From assembly GCF_019334805.1 (NCBI RefSeq), contig NZ_CP079822.1, positions 1,364,001-1,428,000 on the forward strand: DNA of 64,000 bases, written 5' to 3'. This DNA comes from Rothia mucilaginosa (GTDB lineage: Bacteria; Actinomycetota; Actinomycetes; Actinomycetales; Micrococcaceae). The notes beneath the pieces were generated by a model, which saw only the letters and a program-made list of their open reading frames with translations, was not told the DNA's origin and did not search any database. Shown here one piece after another: positions 17,423 through 25,264 of this stretch; the first letter of the stretch is position 1; every line of letters begins with the position of its first letter. A program made the translations under genes and the position numbers.

Positions 17423-18175
17423 ATGTCAGGCGCTGTACCTGGATATGTACACATCTCCCAGCGCGGCCGCGCTGCTAAGCGTCAGGTCGTGCAGCCTCAG
17501 CGTCCCGCTGCGCCGGCTGCCACGTTGCGTCCGATGACTTTCTCAGCCGGTGACTCTGTCCATAAGCAGGCTCAGGAAAATGAGGCACGCGGCTTCGTGC
17601 TCTATGTGGGTTTGAACGAGGAACTTGCTGCGGCGAACGGCACCTCCCTGGTGCGTATCGTTCAGGATTTGCGTACTTATGCACACCATCTGGCTCCCGA
17701 GTCGGAGTCGTACGCCGCTGTGGCGTTGGCTCCTGTGAATGCTGAGGGTAGCGACCTTGAGGTGGTGCGTAATGCGCTCGGTGATCCGACCGCAATGTAC
17801 ATGCACCCGGAGGCGCATGCCGTCCGTGAGGCAGAGAACACGAATAGCCACTCCTCGGGTGTGCTGATTGACTTGGCTCGCCGCGAGGTGTTCCTGGATG
17901 GTGAGCCGCTCATGCTGACTTTCAAGGAGTTCGAGCTGCTGGCGCACCTGGTGGAGAACGCATCCCGCACTGTGGGTCGTGAGGAACTGCTGAAGGCTCT
18001 GTGGAGCTCGGGCGACGAGCATCCGCATGAGCGTACGATTGACGTGCATATTCGTCGTCTGCGTTCGAAGCTGGGCCGCTTGTCGGGTACCGTGCGTACG
18101 GTGCGCGGTCAGGGTTACCGCTTCTTTGAGCACCCCGAGGTTGTTGTCTGGGCTGCTCCGGAATACTCGATCTAG
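17423..18175 (+). CDS. OmpR/PhoB-type winged-helix regulator without a recognisable receiver domain
   Basis: Residues ~145-240 are an OmpR/PhoB-type winged helix: GVLIDLARREVFLDGEPLML, then the recognition region HPHERTIDVHIRRLRSKLG and the wing TVRTVRGQGYRFF. The N-terminal ~140 residues start with a basic, Gln/Pro-rich segment and continue as an alpha/beta region (FVLYVGLN, YAAVALAPVN). I see no phosphorylatable-Asp pattern typical of receiver domains. No histidine kinase gene is adjacent. It is probably an orphan or atypical response regulator. AGAAGG precedes the start, after an unusually long non-coding region. Confidence 0.85.
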   Translation: MSGAVPGYVHISQRGRAAKRQVVQPQRPAAPAATLRPMTFSAGDSVHKQAQENEARGFVLYVGLNEELAAANGTSLVRIVQDLRTYAHHLAPESESYAAVALAPVNAEGSDLEVVRNALGDPTAMYMHPEAHAVREAENTNSHSSGVLIDLARREVFLDGEPLMLTFKEFELLAHLVENASRTVGREELLKALWSSGDEHPHERTIDVHIRRLRSKLGRLSGTVRTVRGQGYRFFEHPEVVVWAAPEYSI

Positions 18176-18325
18176 CGTGTACAGAATTTAGTTTCTGCAG
18201 AGTGCACCCCGGTGTGCTGGCGTGATGCCGGTGCGCCGGGGTTTACTTGTGCCGCCTATAGGCGTTAGTGTGCGTGTGGTGGCGGCGTGCGGGACGTTCC
18301 GGCGCCCTCTAGATAGAATGGGGGT

Positions 18326-18871
18326 ATGGCTGAAAATTCTTCCAACACTGCATCTGGCTCGCACCGCAGCGGGGTCAAGCGTCTGATTATTATGCGCCAT
18401 GCGGAGGCTGATTGGGGTCTGAATGATTTTGATCGCCCGCTGACGAAGCGCGGTCATGAGCAGGCTGCCGCCGCTGGCGCCTGGCTGGCTTCTCGCGGTT
18501 ATATTCCGGAGCAGATTATGTCGTCATCGGCTTTGCGTACTCGCCAGACGACGACTTGGGTTTCGGATGGTTTGGGGGCGAAGGCGCCTACTGCTCATCT
18601 GGACGAGGGGCTGTATGAGGTGTCTGCGTCCCGCATTATTGCGCGCATTAACAGCGTTTCGGAGAATGTTCATTCTCTGATGGTGGTGTCGCATTTGCCC
18701 GGTGTGCAGGATGCTGTGCAGCGTTTGATGAGCCCTGATTCTGACCCGAATGCGTCGATGGATGTGTATTACGGCTTCCCGCCCTCTTCTATTGCGGTGT
18801 TTGAGGTGCCGGGGGAGTGGGCTCTGCTTGATGGGGCGGATGCGCGCCTCGTGGATTTCAAGAGCTTCTAG
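18326..18871 (+). CDS. SixA-like histidine phosphatase
   Basis: Histidine phosphatase superfamily. The catalytic motif is RLIIMRHAEADW near residue 25, followed by DRPLTKRGHEQA, the SSSALRTRQT block, and the second histidine in VVSHLPGVQDAV. The size (181 aa) and the RHAEA form fit SixA-type protein phosphohistidine phosphatases rather than phosphoglycerate mutase. A -10-like TAGAAT ends six bases before the ATG, predicting a leaderless transcript. A strong terminator follows. Confidence 0.9.
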   Translation: MAENSSNTASGSHRSGVKRLIIMRHAEADWGLNDFDRPLTKRGHEQAAAAGAWLASRGYIPEQIMSSSALRTRQTTTWVSDGLGAKAPTAHLDEGLYEVSASRIIARINSVSENVHSLMVVSHLPGVQDAVQRLMSPDSDPNASMDVYYGFPPSSIAVFEVPGEWALLDGADARLVDFKSF

Positions 18872-18901
18872 ACTTCGCGCCTGAATGAAAAAGGTAAAGT
18901 A

Positions 18902-18933
18902 AAAGCCCCGTACCAGCTGGTACGGGGCTTTTT
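18902..18933 (+). terminator. terminator after the sixA-like gene
   Basis: AAAGCCCCGTACCAGCTGGTACGGGGCTTTTT: near-perfect stem with a T-run; it abuts the converging tRNA-Ser gene. Confidence 0.9.
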
Positions 18934-18937
18934 GTGG

Positions 18938-19026
18938 CGGAGACGGGGGGATTTGAACCCCCGGTCGAGTTTAACCCCGACCCTTCATTAGCAGTGAAGT
19001 CCATTCGGCCGCTCTGGCACGTCTCC
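18938..19026 (-). tRNA. tRNA-Ser(GCT)
   Basis: 89 nt on the minus strand with acceptor GGAGACG/CGTCTCC, discriminator G, anticodon loop CTGCTAA (GCT), a long variable arm, and T-arm GGGGGTTCAAATCCCCC. It marks the left border of the block of small membrane proteins. Confidence 0.95.
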
Positions 19027-19280
19027 ACGGTGCGCTCGTGAGCGCATCCCTATAAGAATATAGGCTGTTTTGCGCTTGGTCAATTCGGCCCATGCTTTGG
19101 GGGATATCTCTGAGTTCGTGTTGCTCTATAGGGCGGACTATGGGTTGTAGGCTTTGAGGCTCATACACATTTTCGATAGACTGCTACTGTCCGACCGATA
19201 AATAGAGGGCGTCTCTGGCGTGTGATCTTTTCATGCAACGTTGCCAGAGTTGTCTTATTTACTCAACGAAATGAGAAATC

Positions 19281-19628
19281 ATGTCTGAAAACCCCAACAA
19301 CCCCCAGCCCCAGTTCAACCAGGACCCCCAGTTTAGCCAGCAGGCACCCCAGTTCAATCAGCAGGCTCCTTACGGTGTGCCCGTTCAGACCCCTGAGCAG
19401 CAGGTTCAGGCGAAGAAGGCAAAGACCCTGTCGATTGTCTCTCTGGTGAGCGGTATTGTGAGCTTCTTTGTCCTCGGTTTCATCCTTGGTGCTGTAGCTA
19501 TTGCGACCGGCCGCCTGGCTATGAATAATCCCGAGTTGAAGAACCGCGGTATGGCTATTGCCGGTACTGTTCTGGGTGTCGTCAGTATTATTTTGCTGGT
19601 CGCATTGAAGATTTTTGTAAAGCAGTAA
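19281..19628 (+). CDS. small DUF4190-like membrane protein with Gln/Asn-rich head
   Basis: 115 aa. The first ~45 residues are Gln, Asn and Pro-rich (QFNQDPQFSQQAPQFNQQAP). Two transmembrane helices follow (about residues 49-76 and 89-112), separated by NNPELKNRGMAIAG, the typical arrangement of DUF4190-type small membrane proteins. It is the first gene of a block of related proteins in the same orientation, each with its own leader. ATG 19281 is preceded by ATGAGAAATC with a poor ribosome site. Function unknown. Confidence 0.75.
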   Translation: MSENPNNPQPQFNQDPQFSQQAPQFNQQAPYGVPVQTPEQQVQAKKAKTLSIVSLVSGIVSFFVLGFILGAVAIATGRLAMNNPELKNRGMAIAGTVLGVVSIILLVALKIFVKQ

Positions 19629-19665
19629 GATTGAAGCTACCTGCAGTAGCCTCATGATTTGAGGA

Positions 19666-19698
19666 AGCCCGCGAGCGCTCGTGCGCACGCGGGCTTTT
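19666..19698 (+). terminator. terminator
   Basis: AGCCCGCG / CGCGGGCT stem with an extended inner stem and TTTT. Confidence 0.8.
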
Positions 19699-19836
19699 GC
19701 ATGCCCGTTCAGTGGCTTTCCTCTGCGTCAAGATGCATCGTAAGTACCCGAATGACGAATTCGTTTGTGCCCACCTCAGCGATAGGTTAGGGTGAGTAAG
19801 GTTCAATACACACCATTCACACGAAAGAGGGACCAC

Positions 19837-20337
19837 ATGTCTCAGAACCCGCAGGACTCTAACTCCTACGACTACAACCCGGAATACGGCAACCTGAACG
19901 AGCAGAACGCTCAGAACGGTCAGCAGCAGTACCAGCAGCAGTACCAGCAGCCTGGTCAGTACGGTCAGCCTATGATGGTGCCTGTCGGCATTGTTCAGAA
20001 GACCCCCGAGCAGCTTGCTGGCGAGAAGGCTGGTCAGACCTCCATGGTGCTCGGCATTATTGGTCTGATCTGCAACTTCTTTGTTAGCTGGTGGCTGTTC
20101 GGTCTGCCCTCGCTGATCATGGGTGTTATCGGCATTATGAAGGCTAATGAGGCTGAGCGTTTTGGCACTGCAGCTTCGGGCGGTCGCATCATGGGCTGGA
20201 TTAACGCAGCTTTTGGTGGCCTGTTCTTGGTTGTAATCGGTGGTTTCCTGCTGCTGGGTCTTATCGGCTCGGCAGGTGCTGCTTCTTCCTCTTCCAACCA
20301 CTTTACTGAGCTGGTCAGCACCCTGGCACTCTTCTAA
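19837..20337 (+). CDS. small membrane protein, DYNPEY family member 1
   Basis: Start at ATG 19837 (AAAGAGGG upstream); the frame is open 15 codons further but without support. Head MSQNPQDSNSYDYNPEYGNL, then a Gln/Tyr-rich stretch, then TPEQLAGEKAGQTSMVLGII leading into two transmembrane helices joined by GLPSLIMGVIGIMKANEAER and FGTAASGGRIMGW. The arrangement is DUF4190-like. Head and body are closely related to the next gene. The upstream sequence GATAGGTTAGGGTGA also recurs before the next gene, so the promoter region was duplicated too. Function unknown. Confidence 0.75.
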   Translation: MSQNPQDSNSYDYNPEYGNLNEQNAQNGQQQYQQQYQQPGQYGQPMMVPVGIVQKTPEQLAGEKAGQTSMVLGIIGLICNFFVSWWLFGLPSLIMGVIGIMKANEAERFGTAASGGRIMGWINAAFGGLFLVVIGGFLLLGLIGSAGAASSSSNHFTELVSTLALF

Positions 20338-20364
20338 AAGGTCTCGCCCTCCTAGAGGGTACAT

Positions 20365-20400
20365 AAAAGCCCCGTTTCTCGTATTGAGGAGCGGGGCTTT
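20365..20400 (+). terminator. terminator, repeated type
   Basis: AAAGCCCCG...CGGGGCTTT with an inner CTC/GAG. The same GCCCCGTT(C/T)CTC...GAGGA(G/A)CGGGGC type is found at 21200 and 22965. Confidence 0.9.
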
Positions 20401-20538
20401 CGCGTACCAGCTGGCACTCTACTGCCCTCTTAAAATGTATTGCGCGGGTTTGTGCGACAGATGTAGTTGTACCCGTTTCGGTGATAGGTTAGGGTGAATA
20501 CTGTTTAACACACACCAGCCGTACGAAAGTGAGATGCC

Positions 20539-21171
20539 ATGTCTCAGAATCCTCGGGGTTCAGACCCCTACGACTACAACCCGGACTACAACCGTCTGAA
20601 CGAACAGTACAACCAGAATAGTCAGTATGGGCAGAATACTCAGTACGGCCAGTATGGCCAGTATGGCCAGGGTTCTTACGGCCAGTACGGGCAGAGCTCC
20701 TACGATCAGTATTCCTATGACCAGTACGGTCAGAATTCGTACGGTCAAGACTCGTATGGTCAGAATCAGTACGACCCGTATGGCCAGCAGTATCAGTACG
20801 GTCAGCCCATGATGGTTCCTATTGGTATTGTTCAGAAGACTCCCGAGCAGCTTGCCGGTGAGAAGGCTGCTCAGACTTCCACAGTGCTGGGTATCATCGG
20901 TCTGGCGTGTATTGTGACTCTCAGCTGGTGGCTGCTTGGTCTGCCTTCCCTGATTCTGGGGGCTATCGGCGTTATGAAAGCTAATGAGGCTGAGCGTTTC
21001 GGTGCCGCTGCTTCGGCAGGTCGCATCATGAGCTGGATTAGCGTAGCCATTGGTGGCATGTTCCTGGTGCTTTTCGGTGGAAGTCTTCTGCTGGCGATTA
21101 TGTTGGCGCTTTCTGATTCCGCAGCCAATTCCAGACTGGTGGATGTTGCGCAGATACTGGCACTTATCTAA
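20539..21171 (+). CDS. small membrane protein with Tyr-Gly-Gln repeat head, DYNPEY family member 2
   Basis: 210 aa. After MSQNPRGSDPYDYNPDYNRL comes a ~65-residue low-complexity tract of Tyr, Gly, Gln and Ser with repeated YGQ, SYGQ and DQY units. The conserved TPEQLAGEKAAQTSTVLGII and a two-helix membrane domain nearly identical to member 1 follow. The tract seems to have grown by repetition of CAGTACGG-type units; member 1 has a much shorter version. Such tracts favour weak self-association, but no function can be assigned. ATG is preceded by GAAAGTGAG. Confidence 0.78.
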   Translation: MSQNPRGSDPYDYNPDYNRLNEQYNQNSQYGQNTQYGQYGQYGQGSYGQYGQSSYDQYSYDQYGQNSYGQDSYGQNQYDPYGQQYQYGQPMMVPIGIVQKTPEQLAGEKAAQTSTVLGIIGLACIVTLSWWLLGLPSLILGAIGVMKANEAERFGAAASAGRIMSWISVAIGGMFLVLFGGSLLLAIMLALSDSAANSRLVDVAQILALI

Positions 21172-21199
21172 ACGCTTTAGCCCTTCAAGAGAATCTGCA

Positions 21200-21234
21200 A
21201 GAGCCCCGTTCCTCAATGCGAGGAGCGGGGCTTT
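21200..21234 (+). terminator. terminator, repeated type
   Basis: AGAGCCCCGTTCCTC - AATGC - GAGGAGCGGGGCTTT, a close copy of those at 20365 and 22965. Confidence 0.9.
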
Positions 21235-21342
21235 GCTGTGTATATGCCGTATGTTTGGTGGAATCGGCTCGACATGCTTGTTCCCCCGGCAGGGAAAGTC
21301 TAGGGTGGGCTTAACACCCGGTATTGAAAGGTCGTGGATACA

Positions 21343-21777
21343 ATGTCGTCCTACTACCCGCAAGAGCCCAACCCCTTCGACCGGAATTTCGGCTACAAGG
21401 GGCTAAAACAGAATAAAAACACGAGCGAACACTATGACGACTACAACCCGAATGACCGCTACGACCCTGATAGTCGGCCTCCGCTGACATCGGTTCTGAA
21501 CAAGAGAAGAGAGCCTTCTGAATGGGGTCTGGGGGAACGAGCCTCGCAACTCTCACTTGCCTTCGGTGTGCTCAGTCTTGTCAGTGTTTCGGTATGGGGC
21601 TGGTGGCTTTTCGGTACCCCTTCTGTAGCTCTGGGTGCTCTTGGTCTATGGAAGGCTAAGGAAGCAGATCGCTACGGTGCGATTCCTGCCGCGGGCCGCG
21701 TGCTGAGTTGGGTGGCTATTGTCAGCTTTGTGCTCGTGAACCTCTGGACACTGTGGGTGTGGATACGCAGTTATTAG
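21343..21777 (+). CDS. small membrane protein, DYNPEY family member 3
   Basis: Head MSSYYPQEPNPFDRNFGYKG, then YDDYNPNDRYDPD, then GERASQLSLAFGVLSLVSVS leading into two transmembrane helices joined by GTPSVALGALGLWKAKEADR and YGAIPAAGRVLSW. It matches members 1 and 2 in layout but is more diverged. A GTG three codons earlier (21334) is an alternative start; GAAAGG lies nearby. No terminator separates it from the next gene, 84 bp on. Function unknown. Confidence 0.7.
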   Translation: MSSYYPQEPNPFDRNFGYKGLKQNKNTSEHYDDYNPNDRYDPDSRPPLTSVLNKRREPSEWGLGERASQLSLAFGVLSLVSVSVWGWWLFGTPSVALGALGLWKAKEADRYGAIPAAGRVLSWVAIVSFVLVNLWTLWVWIRSY

Positions 21778-21860
21778 GCGTTTTTGTCAGGTGTAGGAGC
21801 CTTCGATAGTAGGTGCATAGGGTGAAGCTAATATCTATTGTGTGTGGAATATGAAAGGTT

Positions 21861-22298
21861 ATGATGCCCCAAAATAATGAAGTTTTTGATTACAATCCCG
21901 AATATGCCAAGCTCTACCAGGGAAATGGCAGCCCGCAGTCTGACGCTGACAACACGGACGATTGGACGCAACATGCGAGCAAGCAACCTTCCGACGAGCA
22001 AAGGGCACAAGACGGTAAAAAGGCAGCGAACGTATCCCTGCTTTTCGGCGCCCTCGGCCTCCTATTTTTCTTTCTAGGGTGCTGGTTGTTTGTCCACGAT
22101 TTTGACAGTGGTGGTCTGCAGATAGTTGTTGTTGCACCGTTGCTGAACGTCCTGGGTATTTGGCAGGGGCGAGTAGCGAAACAGCACGGTGTACCTGCCC
22201 TAGCGGGTCGTATTCTCAGCTGGGCGGGTGTAATTTTTGCCCTTCCCTTCGCCATCATCGTCGCATTGTTCTTGATTGCCGTAGCCGGCCGCATATAA
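21861..22298 (+). CDS. small membrane protein, DYNPEY family member 4
   Basis: GAAAGGTT directly precedes ATG 21861. The head MMPQNNEVFDYNPEYAKLYQ is followed by an acidic Gln/Asp stretch and the membrane domain: KKAANVSLLFGALGLLFFFL, a variable loop, LLNVLGIWQGRVAKQHGVPA, then LAGRILSWAGV and a last helix. It is closely related to the next gene, including the downstream sequence CGGTAACTCAAAACGGCGTA, so this is a tandem duplication. Function unknown. Confidence 0.7.
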   Translation: MMPQNNEVFDYNPEYAKLYQGNGSPQSDADNTDDWTQHASKQPSDEQRAQDGKKAANVSLLFGALGLLFFFLGCWLFVHDFDSGGLQIVVVAPLLNVLGIWQGRVAKQHGVPALAGRILSWAGVIFALPFAIIVALFLIAVAGRI

Positions 22299-22330
22299 CG
22301 GCGCCCCCGGTAACTCAAAACGGCGTATGC

Positions 22331-22367
22331 AAAGAGCCCTGTTCCTCGTGTTGAGGTACGAGGCTTT
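22331..22367 (+). terminator. decayed copy of the repeated terminator
   Basis: AAAGAGCCCTGTTCCTC...GAGGTACGAGGCTTT matches the intact hairpin at 22965 but has lost several pairs on its right arm, so it may terminate poorly. Confidence 0.5.
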
Positions 22368-22487
22368 GCTGTATGTATGCCGTATGTTTGGTGGAATCGG
22401 CTCGACATGCTTGTTCTCTCGGCGGGGGAGGGTCTAGGGTGAAGTTAACACCCCCCCTCGTGCGGAATGTGAAAGGTTGTGGATGCG

Positions 22488-22931
22488 ATGTCGCAGCTAC
22501 CCCAAAATAACGAAGATTTTGATAACAACCCTGAATACGCCAAGCTCTACCAAGCGGATGACAGCCAACAGCCGGAGACTGACGGCACGGACGACTGGGA
22601 GCAACCTGCGAGCGAGCAACCTCCCGCTGTGCAAGGAACACAAGACGGTAAAAGGGCTGCGAACTTCTCCCTGCTTTTCGGCTTCCTCAGCCCGCTGTCT
22701 TTCGTTCTAGGGTTTTGGTTGCTTGTCCAGGGTCTTGGAGAAAGTGGTCTGCAGGTAGCTCTCGCCGCGCCGGTGCTGAACATCCTGGGTATCTGGCAGG
22801 GGTGGGTAGCGCAGAGGCACGGTGTACCTGCCCTAGCGGGTCGTATTCTCAACTGGCTGGGGCTATGCTTTTTCATCGGTATCGCCGCCCTCTTCATGTA
22901 TATTGCGAATGCCTTGTCACAAATCAACTGA
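22488..22931 (+). CDS. small membrane protein, DYNPEY family member 5
   Basis: Start at ATG 22488; GTG 22479 is an alternative. Head MSQLPQNNEDFDNNPEYAKL, acidic Gln/Glu/Asp spacer, then KRAANFSLLFGFLSPLSFVL, a loop, LNILGIWQGWVAQRHGVPAL, and AGRILNWLGL with a last helix. A recent duplicate of member 4, including flanking sequence. It closes the block before a strong terminator and the tRNA-Ser(TGA) gene. Function unknown. Confidence 0.7.
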   Translation: MSQLPQNNEDFDNNPEYAKLYQADDSQQPETDGTDDWEQPASEQPPAVQGTQDGKRAANFSLLFGFLSPLSFVLGFWLLVQGLGESGLQVALAAPVLNILGIWQGWVAQRHGVPALAGRILNWLGLCFFIGIAALFMYIANALSQIN

Positions 22932-22964
22932 CGACGCCCTCCGGTAACTCAAAACGGCGTATGC

Positions 22965-23003
22965 AAAGAGCCCCGTTCCTCAATACGAGGAACGGGGCTC
23001 TTT
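22965..23003 (+). terminator. terminator, repeated type, intact
   Basis: AAAGAGCCCCGTTCCTC - AATAC - GAGGAACGGGGCTCTTT, a perfect 17-bp stem. Confidence 0.92.
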
Positions 23004-23034
23004 GCGCTCCACACGTGGAGCAGAAGCTATAACG

Positions 23035-23122
23035 CGGATGGTAAGGGATTTGAACCCTTGAGACGGGGTTACCGCCTACTGGTTTTCAAGACCAGCTCCT
23101 TCGGCCGCTCGGACAACCATCC
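23035..23122 (-). tRNA. tRNA-Ser(TGA)
   Basis: 88 nt on the minus strand with acceptor GGATGGT/ACCATCC, discriminator G, anticodon loop CTTGAAA (TGA), a long variable arm, and T-arm AAGGGTTCAAATCCCTT. It marks the right border of the DYNPEY block. Confidence 0.95.
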
Positions 23123-23247
23123 ATACGCACCAGAGACCGGCATTTTATGGCAATACCGTGCCGCAGGGCACTACGAGATTATCTCATGCGATAAGCTTTC
23201 TGTAAATCGCGCACCAACGATGGTGCTTCCGGCAATGAGGAGGACTC

Positions 23248-24258
23248 ATGAGAGCAATTATTGAGAACAGTCACGGTGGACCTGAGGCCCTGACAATCAG
23301 CGAAGTCCCCGCCCCCGTACCCCGATCCCACGAAGTTCTCATTCGTGTTCACGCCGCCGGAATCAACCGCGCCGACGCCCTGCAGCGCCGCGGATTCTAC
23401 CCGCCGCCCGCCGGAGCGAGCGCCATCTACGGCCTCGAAGTAGCCGGTGTCATCGAAGCCGTCGGTGAAGGCGCCTCCGTGGAGAACTGCGGCACCCCCG
23501 TCATGGCGCTCCTCGCTGGAGGCGGCTACGCCGACTACGTGACCGTACCGGTCGACCACGTGCTACCCGTACCCGAACAGCTGAGTTTTGCCGAAGCCGC
23601 CGGTATTCCCGAAGTCGCGGCAACCGTCTACTCGAACCTGGTTCTCACCTGTGGTATGAGCATGAACCCCGCCGAAAACCTCAAGGAAGACGGTGAACCC
23701 GCGGTGGTGCTCGTGCACGGTGGTACCGGCGGTATCGGTGTGCACGCTATTCAGCTGGCGCTCGCCGTAGGTACCCGCGTGTTTGCAACCGTGGGAACCG
23801 AGGAAAAAGCAGAATATGTGCGCTTACTAGGTGCGGAACCCATTATTTATACAGAACATTCGTTCCGTGAAGTTCTGCTGGCTGAAACTGGCGGACGCGG
23901 CGCTGACTACATCCTCGACGTCGTGGGCGGAAAGTACCTGGACGACAATCTGCACACCCTCGCCGACGGCGGGCACCTGTGCATTATCGGTCTGATGGGC
24001 GGCGCCAAAGCAGAAGTGAACCTGGGGTATATGCTCTCCCGCCGCCTGTCGGTGCACGCTACGAGCCTGCGTACCCGTTCGGATCATCAGAAGGCTGAGA
24101 TTCTGCGAGGTGTACGCGAACACGTGCTGCCGCTGATTGAATCCGGCAGGATTGGCGTGGGTCTGGACCGTATCTTCGACATGGAGGAGGCGGCTGCCGC
24201 CCACGAATACTTCGACTCCGGTCAGCATCGCGGCAAGATTGTGCTGCGCATGGTCTAG
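23248..24258 (+). CDS. zinc-independent quinone oxidoreductase (MDR/QOR family)
   Basis: NAD(P)H:quinone oxidoreductase of the zeta-crystallin branch of medium-chain dehydrogenases. Seen: GroES-like N-terminal domain with HAAGINRADALQRRGFYPPP and YGLEVAGVIEAVGEG, and the nucleotide-binding motif VHGGTGGIGVHAIQLALAVG with TVGTEEKAEYVRLLGAEPII. The residues that bind catalytic zinc in alcohol dehydrogenases are absent. At 336 aa the length is normal. GAGGAGG lies before the start. It is monocistronic; the physiological substrate cannot be told from sequence. Confidence 0.9.
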   Translation: MRAIIENSHGGPEALTISEVPAPVPRSHEVLIRVHAAGINRADALQRRGFYPPPAGASAIYGLEVAGVIEAVGEGASVENCGTPVMALLAGGGYADYVTVPVDHVLPVPEQLSFAEAAGIPEVAATVYSNLVLTCGMSMNPAENLKEDGEPAVVLVHGGTGGIGVHAIQLALAVGTRVFATVGTEEKAEYVRLLGAEPIIYTEHSFREVLLAETGGRGADYILDVVGGKYLDDNLHTLADGGHLCIIGLMGGAKAEVNLGYMLSRRLSVHATSLRTRSDHQKAEILRGVREHVLPLIESGRIGVGLDRIFDMEEAAAAHEYFDSGQHRGKIVLRMV

Positions 24259-24399
24259 AAATCGCTGCGCCCCTGCGGTGCTATTTTAGGCCGGTGCCAT
24301 TTTAGACTGGCGCTGCGGGGAGCGTCGCGTGAGCGGCGTGAAGAAAATCTGGGTTTGAAATAAACAGTTGACTGCTGACATCTCGTCACCAAAAGAGAT

Positions 24400-24413
24400 T
24401 TAGGGTAACCTAA
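24400..24413. promoter_or_regulatory. inverted repeat TTAGG-N4-CCTAA
   Basis: TTAGGGTAACCTAA, ~95 bp before the start at 24507. The arms are those of DtxR/IdeR iron boxes (TTAGGTTAGGCTAACCTAA), but the spacing is four instead of nine. A TTGACT 27 bp upstream could be a -35. Weak candidate operator. Confidence 0.3.
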
Positions 24414-24506
24414 GTATAGGGAGGTTTGCGGGTCGCCGCAGAGCCCATCGCCGGCAGCCTCCACCGACCAACCAACACGGCACACACACCACGCAGAGGA
24501 GGGCAC

Positions 24507-25046
24507 ATGGGACTTAAAAGCTACCTGCAATCGCGCCGCGACGACGCCGAGCTCGGCAAAGGCATCTGGCGCCGATCCCACGACCGGTTCATTCGCGGTA
24601 TCGACCGCTTCCACCAGGTCCTCGAACGCCTAGCGGCAACCGACTCATCCGACTCCATGATCGAGCTCATCGTGCCGGATGCAAACGCGCTCGCCGACCT
24701 CATCCCGCGCGTGCGTGCAGTCGCCATGGAAGCGCACCGCCTCGCCCCCAGCGACGGCGATATTCCCGCCTCCCCATTCGGCACCTACTCCGACCTGAAC
24801 CGCGCCCTCTCCAAGGCGGGCAACGCCGTGGCACTCTGCGCCGAAGCGCTCGCCATGGCACGCTGCTTCGGTAATTGTGCGAGTGCATGCGACCGCCAGG
24901 TGAGCGTGCACCGCCGCGTGGAAACCGTCATCCAGCACATTGAAGACGCTGAGCGTCTGATTCAGCGCGCCCAGAAGGAAGCCGCCGGCAAGCTGACCTT
25001 CGACGATGGAATCCCCGTGGGCCGCACCCAGCTGATTGAGGCATAA
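24507..25046 (+). CDS. hypothetical all-helical cytoplasmic protein
   Basis: GAGGAGGG precedes ATG 24507 at good spacing, so this start is preferred over in-frame codons upstream. The 179-aa product has no transmembrane segment or signal peptide and appears fully helical (for example IRGIDRFHQVLERL, IPRVRAVAMEAHRL, VHRRVETVIQHIEDAERLIQ). Three cysteines occur in the middle (LCAEALAMARCFGNCASACD has four, spaced irregularly). It does not match a family I recognise. The isolated position after a possible iron-box-like repeat is the only hint of regulation. Confidence 0.65.
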   Translation: MGLKSYLQSRRDDAELGKGIWRRSHDRFIRGIDRFHQVLERLAATDSSDSMIELIVPDANALADLIPRVRAVAMEAHRLAPSDGDIPASPFGTYSDLNRALSKAGNAVALCAEALAMARCFGNCASACDRQVSVHRRVETVIQHIEDAERLIQRAQKEAAGKLTFDDGIPVGRTQLIEA

Positions 25047-25264
25047 CACAGGGCCTAAATTGCGGTCAACAGGCGGGTTAGTTTGATGTGCACCTCAACA
25101 GGCGATACGCTTAAAGAAGAGGTGTAGGACACTTCTTATGCGGTTCCGTCACAATGGAGGTGACGACACAATGCGATGGTACGCGCGGAAGAACCGCAGG
25201 CTTTTTCCTGCCCCTCTACGGCACAACCCAATGCATATACAATTCACGGAAGAAGTCACACACC

